Shown here: piece by piece, positions 46,345 through 57,814 of the stretch
Numbering within the stretch: position 1 is the first letter of the stretch
How the letters are laid out: each line of letters starts with the position of its first letter
Notes under the pieces: generated by a model
The model's input: only the letters and a program-made list of their open reading frames with translations
Told to the model about the DNA's origin: nothing
Databases searched by the model: none
Assembly: GCF_014898055.3 (NCBI RefSeq)
Contig: NW_023601212.1
Location: forward strand, 56,842,329-56,906,328
From: Talpa occidentalis
Taxonomy: Eukaryota; Chordata; Mammalia; Eulipotyphla; Talpidae
Direction of reading: 5' to 3'
Length of the DNA: 64,000 bases
Translations under genes and position numbers: made by a program

Positions 46345-47340
46345 AATTATTAATTCAGTAAATACATATCGAGTGCCTTTTAGGTGCCTAGAAATGTTGT
46401 GGACACAGGGACTCTAACAATGTATATTATGGACAAATACTCCACCTCATATGAACCTTATATTCTGTACCTGAAATATATTGTAAACAAAATAAGAAAA
46501 ATAATGTTAGGTGTTGATAAGTTTAAGGGAAAAAATAGGGTAGGGAAGGAAGAGAGGATGGCTGAAATGCCCTCAGAGAGATGATGAACTTTGAGTAAAG
46601 ATCTAGAGTGGGGAAGGGCGGGGGCCATACAATGACTTGGGGAGAAGAACACTGCAGACAGAGAAGCTAAAAGGGCAAAGTCTATGACAATAACAAGGAG
46701 TCCCCTGTGGCTGTGCTGGAAAGAGCCAGAGAAGAGTCTTGGGAGGCAAGATCATGAGGCCTTGAAGGCCTCTGGAAGGAATCTGGCATTTACAATGAGT
46801 GAGATATGAGAAGGGATCAGACTGAGCAGAATGGACAATCTGACTCACTTTGATTAATGTCTTGACCTAAATTGTGCATGGAAAGAGACATTTAGGAAAC
46901 TAATGTAATAATCTGCATAAGAGATGATGGTGACTTGTTTTAGCAGTGGACTTTGTGAACAGAGGCTGCATTGAGGATATATTTGAAAGGTAGAGCCAAT
47001 AGGGATTCCTTGAACATTGGATATGGGGTATAAAAAAAAAAGAGACTGAGTCTCATTGTTTGGAAGAATGAAAATACCAGCTAATGAGATCAGGAAGAGG
47101 ATGGGAAGAACAGATTTAGGGGAAATAATTAAGAGCTCCATTTTAGATGTGTTCCGTTTCATGCTGTGAGATACAGATATACTGTGAGATCTCCAAGTGT
47201 GGATGTGAAGAAGGGGATGTACTAATGGAATTTGGGGAAGAAGTTCATGTTAGACATACACATTTTAGCATCACCAGCATACGGATCATATTTAAAACAA
47301 GGAACCTAGAAAAGATAATCAAGGACAAAGAGGAAACTAA
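46345..47340 (-). repeat. LINE-2, long fragment
   Basis: Reverse L2 of nearly 1 kb: taaatacatatcgagtgcc, ttgagtaaagatctagag, gaaagagccagagaagagtcttggg, gatcatgaggccttgaaggcc, ataatctgcataagagatgatggtgac, aggatatatttgaaaggtagagccaatagg, and aagagctccattttagatgtg. It corresponds to the C-terminal RT and 3' region. Its minus-strand frames (for example 46854-47162) are remnants of the L2 RT C-terminus, all short and broken. Confidence 0.85.
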
Positions 47341-47439
47341 GACTTAGGCCAGTTTGATATCTTACCCAAGATCATACAGCAATGGCAGAGCAGTTACTCA
47401 AATCCTGTTCTATGTGATCATCAAGAGAAGAGAAGAGAG

Positions 47440-47751
47440 TGGGCCTCCCCGGTGGTGCAGCGGTTGAGCGCTGGGTTGCAAAGCTGCCTGCGGCCTTTGC
47501 GGCACCGGTTCGATCCCCGGCTGCTCCCCGGCCACCAGAGGAGCGTCCCACATGGCGCACAGACCTCTCCTGCCGCCTGCTGCTCCCCTCAGCAGTGTAC
47601 TTCGGTCCTTCTGCCTGCTCTTCTCCCCGCTCTGGCTCTGGTGAATTCTCTCACCCTCCCGCGCTTCTCACTGTACCCAGTGCATGTACAAACAAATAAA
47701 CAAACAAACAAATAAATAAATAAAAATACATGCCTCTTTAAAAAAAAAAAA
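47440..47751 (+). mobile_element. tRNA-derived SINE, younger subtype, best-preserved plus copy
   Basis: Plus-strand copy showing the RNA polymerase III promoter: A-box-like tggtgcagcggtt at 47453-47465 and B-box ggttcgatccc at 47507-47517. The body has the cagacctctcctgccgcc and cagcagtgtacttcggtcc blocks; the tail has AAACAAATAAAT repeats, then acatgcctctttaaaaaaa. Flanks carry imperfect copies of an agagaagagaagagag target duplication. Confidence 0.96.
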
Positions 47752-48059
47752 GAGAGAGAAGAGAAGAGAATGCTCTTCACCAGTAGAGATTCCTGCCTTC
47801 TTTGATAACTGACAGTGAAAGGTTTTCCTGGACTTGACCAACTGAGTAGTGAGTACTGATGGCAGAAAATAATGACTTATTGGAATCTGGAAGAGTTCAA
47901 CATTAAGAAGCCAAAAAGACTTCTGCCCCTTCCCCATTTCTCCAGGACACAGTGGCAATAATGTCTTACATTTTAAAAGTATTTATTGAAAATTTAATTA
48001 GCAACCCATTTCTCTCTACACCTCCCTGCATCCATGCCCTTCGCCAAACAACATTCCAG

Positions 48060-48508
48060 TTTCACACACACTCGGGAGGCAAATCATCATCTTCACTTCT
48101 TTACTTTGGGTTTACCAATGGACTGGTTTTGGTAAAGGAATGCTAGCACATATGATGTAAGCAAAGACCTGCGAAGCTCTTGTGTGACTGAGCTTGCACT
48201 CTTATGCCTGTTCCATTGTCACAAGAACAACATGCCTGGGCTGGCTTGCTGATTTTAGAAAAGAGGATGAGAAACATGTTGACAATAGCTAACTTGCCAC
48301 ACTGGGCCCTGTGTAGAGCAGTTGACTAAAAGCTGACCACTAGACTTGTGAGTGAATGTAGCGAAGATCAGCAAAGCTATCTAGTCAGGCAATGTTGAAC
48401 CCAGCCTGGATTAGTCAACTCACATGTCAGTGAGAATAATTCTTTAAAACCACTGGGTTTGCAGTGGTTAGGCAGCATAATTTTTGGCAATAGCTAACTG
48501 ATATAGCA
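48060..48508 (+). repeat. ERVL-MaLR-like LTR, MLT1-type
   Basis: Block order: ttaccaatggactggttttgg near 48111, gtgtgactgagcttgcactcttatgcctg near 48182, aagaacaacatgcctgggctggc near 48223, gatgagaaacatgttga near 48266, aaaccactgggtttgcagtgg near 48447, and ending ggcaatagctaactgatata. Old and diverged; exact subfamily not assigned. Confidence 0.55.
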
Positions 48509-48524
48509 CCTCCCAAAGGATTTC

Positions 48525-48650
48525 CATGGACATTTTCTCCTGTAAGCCTCCTGCAAACAACTCTGTGAGTTATGACTTATTACCACCTTTATAGATGTGA
48601 AAGAAACTGATGCTTGATCTCCAGACTTGCTGCAAGGCATGGGCTAGTTA
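48525..48650 (-). repeat. MIR SINE fragment
   Basis: cctgtaagcctcctgcaaacaactctgtgagttatgacttattaccacctttatagatgtgaaagaaactgatgc follows reversed MIR. Confidence 0.7.
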
Positions 48651-49595
48651 ATGGGACTGCAGGAAATCAAGACCAGTTTCTGATGAAGTCTCTTCCACAC
48701 TTGAGTCTACTATTTTGCTGCCTTCTCCGCCAGTCAGATTTTAAAATCTGACTGTCTTTGAAAAGACAGTTTGCTCTTGTGAGATCCTGGAAGGAGCAAC
48801 TTCCTTGTCAGTGGAGAGCTCCTGATTTACTTAAATTCTTGATCATTTTTTATTGACTGTTGGTAAAGCCATGCATGTGTACATATTCTCTTTCTCAAAT
48901 CAAAACCTGCTCTTCTCTTACAGTTTAGATGAAGCAGTAGTAGCTGTCAGCATAAAGACAGGATGGAGAAGACATTTCAGTCCTAACCTCAAGGAAGAGT
49001 CCACTCCATTCTTGAAACCCCATAGTTGAGATTTCTCTCAGCTTTTTTGGCCCAGCTCCATCCTGCCCACTTTGTATCAAAGTCCAAAGATATCTTCATT
49101 CCTCAAGGCAGCTCTCTTGAGGACCATGCTGAATTTGAGGAAGAAACTTCTCTGAAAGACATAGTGCAGTAGTTTGTCCCACTCACGATCCACCCTTTCT
49201 GAAAACTAAAGGCGTTTGCATTTTTTGCCATGGAAGAAGTGGTAAACATGTGTTCCAAGACAGCTTTTATTTTCATTTGTGTTCACAGGATGCTCCAAAT
49301 CAGAATATGATCTATGCAAGACTTCAGATAAATGAAAAATTGTGCCACCTTATAAAATAGACTGGTGTTTTTAAAAACGTTCAAAGAAGGATGTTAGCTC
49401 TTGATGACTATGATAGAGGACGCTGGATGAAAACACATCTCCTTAACCTGGAAGAAATAGTCCCCTCATCCTCACCTTTTCAGCCTCAATTTCCACCTTC
49501 CTCCAAGGCAAAATTGTCAATTCTGCTAGGTGAGCTTTCCACAACACCTAGTGATTTACTACCTTTGTAATGTTATCCATGCCATTTTCTGTCTT
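48651..49595. other. No gene; unique sequence
   Basis: Nothing coding. 48735-48770 contains a short near-palindrome around ttaaaatctgactgtctttgaaaagacagtt. No repeat family recognised. Confidence 0.45.
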
Positions 49596-49599
49596 GACA

Positions 49600-51115
49600 A
49601 CGCTCTTTCCCAGCAATCCCAATAAATGAGCACCTACTATGTGTGAGGCACTGATCTAGATGCTATGCAAAAATAAAACAGACAAAACTCCCTTCCTTCA
49701 TGCAACTTGCATTTAAGTGAATAGATACTAAATATTAACAAGTAATATATCAATGGTATCAGTTGGTGATAAAAGTTACAGATGAAGATAACAGAAACAG
49801 GTGTTAGAGCATTTTGGGGAAGAGGCATTGTGATGTCAATTAGGGTGATCAGGGGAGGCTTCCCTGAAATGATGCCATTTGAGAGATGCCCAGGACGACG
49901 TGATGATGAGACATTCAGATATAATCATGAGCATGTTAGCTATGTTTGGAGACTGTCAAGAGCCTTAGTGCTACTGAACAGGAGTGACTGGGGGGGTCAG
50001 AGGAAAGTGGTAGTAGATGAGGTCAGAGAATTGGTGGAAGGTCAGATTGTCTGACCCTTATGAGGCCCCTAGAAGAGTGAGATAAGAAACCAGAGGGGCA
50101 GCATGACCTGACTTCAGTGTTTTTAATTTTTACTGAGTGTATTATATTATTATTTAGGTTTCAGGTGTGCATAATTACAAGTCAAAATCTGTATAATTAT
50201 AAGTCAAAATACATTCACCACTGAAAGCCCAAATCTGTCCTTCACCATATAATTTTCCCTTTATCCAGTTTACCCACCTACCTTTCCCCTTCCCTTTTGA
50301 TAACTGTCATTTGATTTTATAGTCTAAAAGTTTATTTTTGTTTTGTTTTAGTTCATTTGTTTCGTTTCTTTATGTACTGAGTGAAATCATACTGTATTTG
50401 TCTTTCTCTGTCTGACTTTCTTCACTAAGCATAATACCCTCTAGGTGCATCCAGGTTGTTACATATGACAGGATTTCATTTTTCTAAATAACTGAGTAGT
50501 TTTCATTATGTGTACATACCACATCTTCTTTATCCAGTCATCTATTGCTATGCCCATAGGTTATTTCCAACTCTTGGCTATTATAAGTCTGTAATAAACA
50601 TGGGGTGCATATATCTCTTTGAGTTAGAATTTTCATATTCTTTGGGTAGATATACAGGTGTGGGATAACTGAATCATATGACTTTATATTTTTAATTTTT
50701 GAGGAGTCTCTGAACTGCTTTCCATAGTGTCTGCACCAATTTATATCCCACTACAATGGGCAAGTGTTCCCTTCTCTCCAATACTTTCTTATATTTTGGT
50801 AATAGCCATTCTCACAGGTGTGAGGTGATAGCTCATTGTGGTTGTAATTCTGACTTAAGTTTTAACTGGATTTTCCTGACTGCTGTGTGGATAATAATAT
50901 GTAGGGGGCAAACCCCAAAGTGGATAAACTAAATAAAAGACAATTTCAATGACCCAGGTGGGAGATAACAGGATTTGGACAAGACGGTAGTGATAGAAGG
51001 AGCGAGAAGTGGTTATATTCTATGTATATTTTGAGATAGAGTCAATAAAATTTGGATTGGAGTACAAAAGAATAAAGAGTCAGGAATGACCCCTAAGTTT
51101 GTAGACCTGCAAAAG
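49600..51115 (-). repeat. LINE-2 split by an L1
   Basis: Reverse L2 at 49620-50125 (gagcacctactatgtgtgaggcac; ggtgatcaggggaggcttccctga; gtggtagtagatgaggtcagag) that resumes at about 50851-51115 (ttttaactggattttcctgactgctgtgtgg; ggtgggagataacaggattt; gaataaagagtcaggaatgacccctaag). The two parts join in the normal L2 order once the L1 is removed. Confidence 0.85.
50126..50850 (-). mobile_element. Older L1 insertion inside an L2
   Basis: Reverse L1 3' region and C-terminal ORF2 (gtgaaatcatactgtatttgtc; tatgtgtacataccacatc; ctgctttccatagtgtctgcacc; ctcacaggtgtgaggtgatagc). The short phrase ctgactt(c/a)a at both ends is a decayed target duplication. Confidence 0.82.
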
Positions 51116-51294
51116 GATATCTGTCCTCCTAAGAGCCAGACCTAGTACCAGCACACTGAAAGATTACTTGGAGCATTCTAGAAATCTGTCTTCTAAGCAA
51201 ATATCACTTATAGACTATTTCTCCTATACTGTCCAGAACCAAGAGTGTTTCCTTTTTATGCTTCTTGTCTCATTCCCCAAGGAGTATCTAAATT

Positions 51295-51378
51295 GTTAAA
51301 GAGCTAAAGGTGTGTCTGATACTCAGCATCTCCCAAAGTTAAAGAGCTAAAGGTGTGTCTGATACTCAGCATCTCCCA
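51295..51378. repeat. 43-bp perfect tandem duplication
   Basis: The unit starting gttaaagagctaaagg is present at 51295 and 51338 without a difference. Not part of a repeat I recognise. Confidence 0.93.
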
Positions 51379-51852
51379 ATAGTGTCTGGCACAAAAACAG
51401 TAAAAATGGTACCCTAAATTTGATCTAATATAGGATTGTGGAGACTAATTATTTCCACCCAGTCGGGGGTGGGGTGGGGTGTGTGCATGTGTGTGATCTA
51501 GGAAGTGCACAAACATGGGGTAGACTTAGGGCAATGCAGGCACTATAGCCAGACTAGACTCTCATGGGAAAAACTTGGCCTCCAAATGAAGTCTGGTGTG
51601 ACCCACATGACATTAATTGTTAATGACAGAACTTTCCAGCAGTGGTAAATTAAGAGGGGGAAAAAAAAAAAAACAGAAACCACAGCACGAAAAAAAATGT
51701 CTACAAGTGAGGACTGGAGTGATTTTTAGCTTCTCTTAATTTTAAATCTCAGAGTGGTGTTCAAAAGTTAGATTTGCATAAAAAGGGTCCTTTAAAACTT
51801 TAGATCCCAAATCACTTTTTAAAAGAAAGTTACTATTATATTGAAACCTGTG
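51379..51852. other. No gene; contains G-rich run
   Basis: Unique sequence. 51465-51479 has three runs of four or more guanines. 51656-51674 is a short G-then-A run. Confidence 0.45.
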
Positions 51853-51879
51853 GCGTGTGTGTGTGTGTGTGTGTGTGTG
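51853..51879. repeat. (GT)n microsatellite
   Basis: About 12 uninterrupted GT units. Confidence 0.95.
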
Positions 51880-52124
51880 CATGCAGACTTCAAGACTGAT
51901 TGGTCATTCTTGATCTTCTACTGGGTCTAAATAACCAGATAATGGAACAGATGGATGAAGTTCCAGGAAGGGAGGGATTTGTAGGGAGGGACTCCTCAGT
52001 AGGTATTTGTGGATTAGTTGGTGAACGGTTCTCAAGACTAGGAAGTCAGATCCTAGTCTCAGGGCCAGTGGGGGAGGCTCAGCAAAAGGGGAGTCTCCTT
52101 TGCTATTCAGTTTCTAGAGCAGTG

Positions 52125-52320
52125 TTTTCAATATCTGGATTGAAATATTTCAGTGGGTTTCAACCAGCACTTAAAAAAGTGTAATAAAATAGAATATAAA
52201 ATATCAAAATGCCTTCATGAATGATGGTTTTATTTTGTGAAACCTAGTTTCAGTATTTTGTATTTATACATGTAGATGTGTATATCCCAGGTAACAATAT
52301 AAAAGCTATTGCAAATAAGT
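52125..52320. repeat. Probable ancient DNA-transposon-type repeat
   Basis: The wording aaatatttcagtgggtttcaaccagcacttaaaaaagtg followed by aatagaatataaaatatcaaaatgc and ttttgtgaaacctagtttcagt recurs widely in mammals. I place it with old MER-type repeats without naming a family. Confidence 0.4.
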
Positions 52321-52794
52321 TTAAAATATATTTCCTGAAAAGGAAAAAAAGCACTATTCAAGACAATTTTGAAGCAAGTATAATATCTAATTTAGAGGGA
52401 GCACTTCAGTCTTTAAGCGCCTGCCCCAAATCCTAAGAATACCAAGTCCTGGGTTTCTGGGAGATAGCCAGCCCCCTGGGCCACACTCTTGCATGGATCT
52501 TGTGCAGGGATGACTATGCTGTAGCTTATAATCTTAGATAATATACACGCCTGTGCCAGCACATAAACACACCTTCACTTGGAATATTTTCCCTTTCTCT
52601 GGAGACATCTCTATGCAGAACTCAGTGTTCATCCAAGGATGAAATTCAAGAAAAGGGGGCTGTCAGTTTCTTGCCTGAAGCTGCCTATAAAACTTCATTT
52701 AAAAGGTCTCTCCTCCTCCCTTCCTGACACATACTACTGTTTGTTGGAGCCACGCATGAGCCCTTATTAAGCATGCACTTCTAAGCAAGGAGCA
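52321..52794. other. No gene seen
   Basis: Unique sequence; no coding signal or recognised repeat. Confidence 0.45.
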
Positions 52795-52990
52795 TTGACT
52801 TCCTCTTAATTGAGGCATAATAATTAGAGCATTAGCACATTAGGAGGGTGAGACAGCATGTTTAGCTTTTGTGATTAATTATCTGAGGATTGTAATAAGT
52901 TGTTAAGACATTAATTACGCTGGCATGTTTACTGCTCTAGGTTGCACAGGCAATGCTTTGCCATGGCAAGTTGTAACATGTCTAAGGATG
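52795..52990. promoter_or_regulatory. Candidate conserved enhancer-like element
   Basis: Within about 125 bases there are at least five TAAT/ATTA homeodomain cores (cttaattg 52805, taattaga 52821, gattaatta 52873, gtaataag 52892, cattaatta 52909), followed by cacaggcaatgctttgccatggcaag, which holds an imperfect inverted repeat. No repeat family matches and no open frame crosses it. Function is inferred from motif density; factor identity is not known. Confidence 0.38.
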
Positions 52991-53931
52991 TAGCCGTGAT
53001 GGGAGGCATGGATTGAGTAGGGGACATCAGTGTGTCTTTGGACTGCACAGCCTGTCTGAAGAAGCCTGAGTCAAGGCCTACTGCTTTCTTCCTGATGTGT
53101 GGACTCAGGATGTAGAAGAATTATTATTTCTTTTAATGTAAATTCAATAAAGCAGAGACACTGAGCTCTCCAGGTTCAAAGCATTTTCGATCATAGAGGT
53201 CAGTAAAAATGTAAAACATGTCATGCCCTAGGCAAATAGAGGATTGTGATTCTTTCCCTCAGGCTTCCCCACTGGGGACAGTCTCTCTGTTGTCTGGGCA
53301 GGAGGCCAGAATGAGGGGAGAGGAAAGAAGAGTGGGTGAAGCTTAGACCTCTGAACTAGGTAGGAGAGAGGAGGGAGGGCCAAGGATCCTCTGCACAGAA
53401 GGCTGAGGGAGGAGTCATAGACCATTCTACTTTGGATATCACTGGATGTGGCCACTATGTTGGAATGGTGTAAACCTGAGTTGGGTGTGGAGAACATGTG
53501 ATGTCACCTTCAAAAGGTGACAGAAAGTTGTAATTGAGGGAGAAAAGCAGCATCAGGATCCTGAACCTGAAGGAATAATTTCAGTGCTGTTCTTGGGAAG
53601 TGGTTACTTATTCTTGCTGTGAGGGCAGGAGGTCAGGGAAGAAAACCCCAGTGCATGAAATATGTATTTTTTGGTCTAAAAAATGTTAAAACCATCATTT
53701 GGCTAAAACCAAAAATTACCATTAGAAAATGAACTGTTGGATTACAATTCCAAATTGTAAATTTTATTTAAAAATTTAGTTACTCCAAAAATTTATTATG
53801 AAGTACTTTAGGAGTCAGGTTTTCAAATTTTAACATTTTGGGGCAGAAACAACAGATCATCAGCACTGCCAGCTACTGGGTAGGCTGTGAAGTCACACTT
53901 ATACAAATGCCATCCTGAAGCCTTTCTTACC
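52991..53931. other. No gene; unique sequence
   Basis: A minus-strand frame at 53228-53497 shows no domain. A purine-rich patch runs from 53310 to 53420. Confidence 0.45.
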
Positions 53932-53942
53932 TGTGTGTGTGT

Positions 53943-53981
<39 letters not shown>
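53932..53981. repeat. (GT)n microsatellite, interrupted
   Basis: About 24 GT units with one TA interruption at about 53947. Confidence 0.95.
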
Positions 53982-53982
<1 letters not shown>

Positions 53983-56154
53983 ATGAAGGAGTAGGAAGCA
54001 TGGCCTAAAAGCAAATAAATAGCCAATACATTTCTTCAACATTATTTTGTTCAATATTATACATCTAGATATTTAAAAACCAGCAAATTTTAGAAATGAT
54101 TTTATTTAATCTCTACTACACTGCCTTGAATGGTTATTTGCATTGTAATACATATTAGTAGTTACAAAGAATGCAGTATTTTTCCTAAATGTAGTCCAGC
54201 TAACACATTCATATTAACTTCCCATTCATTTTCCCATTTATTTAACAATTTGAAAGTTCTAAATAATTAGTTTTGTTCTTAAAATTAACAGCTTTCACAA
54301 TCACCATTAATTTTTGTAGCAGTTTACCCTTGGAATATAAATGTATATTTAAACCATAACTGACTGGTAGAATTTCAACACACAAAGCACATTAAGGAGA
54401 TTTTCATTCCAAGTTCTATGTGCAATGGCTTCCTATATTTGAAAGTAAATATTTAGATGTTAACAATATAAATTCAAATAACATGTCACATGCCTGTGCT
54501 TGCGTATGTCTGTGCTTGATTTCTGATGGAATTACCTTGACTGGAAAAGCTAATTACCTCATTGATGATACAATCATTGATCACACATATGTTCAGGGGA
54601 CCCAGAAATGATGTTTAAGTGGGACTTTGGTTATGAGCCTCTCGATGGCCAAGCTCAAACAGAATAGCAGATTTGGGGCAAGTACTAAGGCTGAAGGCCA
54701 ATTTTGGTGCATCCCAGGCTCATCTGTGAGAATACAGCTGTAACTTCTGCATCCTGTGAGTTGTCATCATCATGAGTTTAGGGCCAGATTCCTTTAGGCC
54801 AGGCTGAGAAGCGTCAGTTAAATGGAGGAACTGGTATTCCAGACCACAGAGGGAATCAGGGGGTAGAATCTGGTACAAACTATTCATCCCCATAATGTGT
54901 TGCTGTCTTCATCCAGCCTAGGCTGGCCTGGAGAAAGAAGCGAGGGACAGGGAAAATTTGTCAGCATGGGACTGCTGGGAATCACAGTCTTCAGAGCCCC
55001 AAGGAGGCCTGTGGTTTGCAGATGTAGGGAGGAACAAAAAAGAGGTCATCTCTTTTATCACCTAGCTCTTCCCTTCAGAAAGTTGTCCCTCAGCTTCCTC
55101 TGAGAATATTCAGTTCCAAACTTGGATTGAGGCTTCTGAGCCCATTTACCTTGGGAGCTCTGAGGGTCTGCCCTGCCAGACAGGCCCTGCCAGAGAGATC
55201 CTTCTAGACGTCAGAGCGAATTACTGACCTGCAGGTGAGAGCTTATAGGGCTTCAGATCCTGCAGAGGATCCATTCTTTCTCAGCTCAAAGCTTCCACCT
55301 CCCTTCCCTGTTCTTTCTTGCTGCCTTGTTCTGCTTAGAGCATTAAACAAGGTGCAGTTTGGTTATATTCCACTAGACCATCACTAGAGCTCGGGAAGTG
55401 GAAGTTATTGTTAAATACATTTCAAGTCTTCCACACATATCTGAGTACAGCAAACATTAAAAATTAATGTCTCTAATAATAAAACCCAGAATAACGATGC
55501 TGTTATTACTAATTGTAATTTATTGCAAACTGGTAGTGTGTTAAGTGTTCTGAGGAACATAAAGGTAAAAAACAACCTCCTCTGAATAGGTGAGTGGGAT
55601 GAATGATTTCCTTGCTCCTGAGAGTACCTGTTCTTGGATACTTATAGATCTCTGGTCTGGAATGTTTTCTTCATGCCCCCTTAATGGTAGGAGAGGAAGG
55701 AGGAAGTCTTTGAAGCAGTTACAGGAGCAACGATAAGCCATTTCCTTCTGTGGTCCACAGGGTTATGACTCACATGACTGGTATCAGCTAGCATTGATGT
55801 AATTAGTCATTTTTTTCCATGTATGCTATCTATCTCATCACTAGGAATTAAATTCCTTGAGTTTCAGGCAGTTTTATATCTCCCAGTTACTGTCATTGTG
55901 GCAAGAACTCTTAAAATGGAATTGTGTGTGCATGTGTGTGTGTACATGCATGTACATGTCTTCTGGCTCCTACTTAAATTTAATTCTTTGACGTTCAAGA
56001 GAGTGAAGTCTTGTCTTGGCACCCATTGTTATTAGCAAGGTACTGTCCTCCCTGTCAATAGATATCACTTTATAGGTTAAATATTTAGTTATGTTAACTT
56101 TTCTTGTAGTTTTGATATTCTAACACATTAACTAAATACATGGCTTTTCATTTA
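53982..56154. other. No gene; long unique stretch
   Basis: A/T-rich from 53990 to 54620 with several TAAT cores (54200-54330), then mixed composition. 55380-55540 is again A/T-rich with taat clusters. No repeat family or exon recognised. Frames here are short and without domains. Confidence 0.45.
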
Positions 56155-56470
56155 CACACCCATTCACTCATTCATCAAATACAAGTTTTGGCATAGCACT
56201 AGGCACTGTTAAGTGTAAGGCCACAGGTAAACTAGACAGGCAAGTCTTTGTCCTCTTGGAAATTATTTCCCAATGGGACAGAGACTAGTCAAATAGCATA
56301 TGACAAGTCACCATGCTTTATAGCCTGTAAATGCTGGTAGGTAAATTATGAGTTAAGGGTAAGTGGGAGAAGAGGAGGGCACTTCCAGAAAGAGTTGTCA
56401 GGGAAAACCTCTCCAATGTGGGGAAAGCCCAGACTTCTTACACAGGCATTCTGGGAGGAGGATTCTGTTG
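56155..56470 (-). repeat. LINE-2 3' region
   Basis: Reverse L2: cattcatcaaatacaagttttggcatagcactaggcactg, agtctttgtcctcttggaaatta, cagggaaaacctctcc. Diverged. Confidence 0.7.
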
Positions 56471-56633
56471 CCAAAATAATTTAGCCTGCTAAATTTCCTC
56501 TGTCTAAGTTATTCATTCATTTAATAATTCTTCTTTTCTTTGTTGAGCCCATGAGTGTGGATTTTTTAACTTGACTCTAAGAATCCAGAGATGATTATGG
56601 CATAATCCTGTCCTTAAAGAATTTTTAATCTAG

Positions 56634-56877
56634 GGGGGCTCCCTGGTGGTGCAAGGGGTTAAGCCCAGCACTATGAAGCAATCCACAACCTCTGCAGCAC
56701 AAGTTCAATCCCTGGCCAGCCAGGGAGCTACCCATATTGCACAGCAGACCTCTCCTGTCTCGCCCACTGCTTCCTTCAGCAGTGTATTTCAGCAAATCTG
56801 CCTGTTCTGTTCCCCACTCTGTCTCTGGTGAATCTTCTTGCCCCAGTTCTTGTATGCATAAAAAAATCTTTTTAAAA
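56634..56877 (+). mobile_element. tRNA-derived SINE, older subtype
   Basis: Plus-strand copy: head ggggggctccctggtggtgcaagg, B-box-like agttcaatccctgg near 56702, ctcctgtctcgcccactgc, and a short tail aaaaaaatctttttaaaa. Duplication aagaa(t/a)ttttaatctag lies on both sides (left about 56617-56633, right about 56878-56894). Confidence 0.94.
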
Positions 56878-56934
56878 AAGAAATTTTAATCTAGTGATGG
56901 AAAGTGACACAGAGTATTTAATTACTGTGAATTC

Positions 56935-57330
56935 CAATGAACGACAGACGGAAGGAACCAGGACGATAGCTCACTTTGTGTTTGTCAAGCTCCTGGCCGA
57001 GGGTCGCTCTGTGGTCAGCCTTCAGTGACCATCTGTGGTAATTCATTCAATGGACTGGTTGGAATGGAAACTGCAGATAGGAGAGAGAGCAGGCAGATAG
57101 GCAGAAAGGCACAAGTTACTGCAAACTTGAGCAATTGAATGCTTTAAATAGGGCTCTGGTCAGGGGCTGTATAGCAACTCATTCTTCATTTGAATTTACT
57201 CCCTGCAGAATTAATTGCTGAAGTCCTTCAGGAAGCAGCAGGGAAGTATTACTTGCTCAGAAAATATTCTGATTTAGTGCGATTTGTGCTCATGACATTT
57301 CTGAGAGGAGGAACCAGATTCTATATCCTT
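56935..57330. promoter_or_regulatory. Candidate conserved element with retained CpGs
   Basis: 56938-57010 has about five CpGs (aacgac, gacgga, gacgat, gccgag, gtcgct) in otherwise CpG-poor DNA. 57030-57270 has homeodomain-like taattcattcaatgg and agaattaattgctgaag plus ctttaaatagg. No repeat recognised and no open frame of note. CpG retention suggests constraint or germline hypomethylation. Confidence 0.35.
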
Positions 57331-57367
57331 GTTATTTCTTGCAGAGGCTATTAGAGTACTTAATTTA

Positions 57368-57510
57368 CGTATATGTGTGTGTATATGTGTGTGTATATGT
57401 ATATACACATATACACATATATGTATATGTATACACACATACATATAAATATGTGTATGCTTTAGTATATATACTGTATGTACATGTATGTATCTATATG
57501 TATATTTTTT
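57368..57510. repeat. Complex TA/TG microsatellite
   Basis: Alternating purine-pyrimidine tract of (TA)n, (TG)n and (CA)n blocks. The order of GT-rich then CA-rich blocks makes it partly self-complementary. Confidence 0.9.
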
Positions 57511-57814
57511 TGGACTGTTTGACTCTGGAGGTCTAGAACCGAAGAAGGAAATGGATTTTTTATTTCCAAAGATCGTACTCTCTGTCCCCTAAAAGGAGAT
57601 GTGCCACAAGAATGTCAAAAGACAGTTTAAAAGGAGAGACAGAGGACTGTGTGTTCCTCCTGGTTATTGCATATAAATCGCTTCTTTGCCTGAAAGAGTG
57701 TGTTCCAAGGAGACCAGCGAGTGACTGGCTTAATGTTGTTGGTCCCTGTGCCCTGGAGTGAATTGAGTTCTCCCTCCTCCTCCGTTTGTGGTGTGACTGT
57801 GTCTAGAATACCAA

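Noticed and set aside
47453..47517. A functional tRNA gene (A-box and B-box visible)
   Set aside because: The spacing, lack of cloverleaf closure and attached SINE body and tail show it is a SINE promoter, not a tRNA gene.
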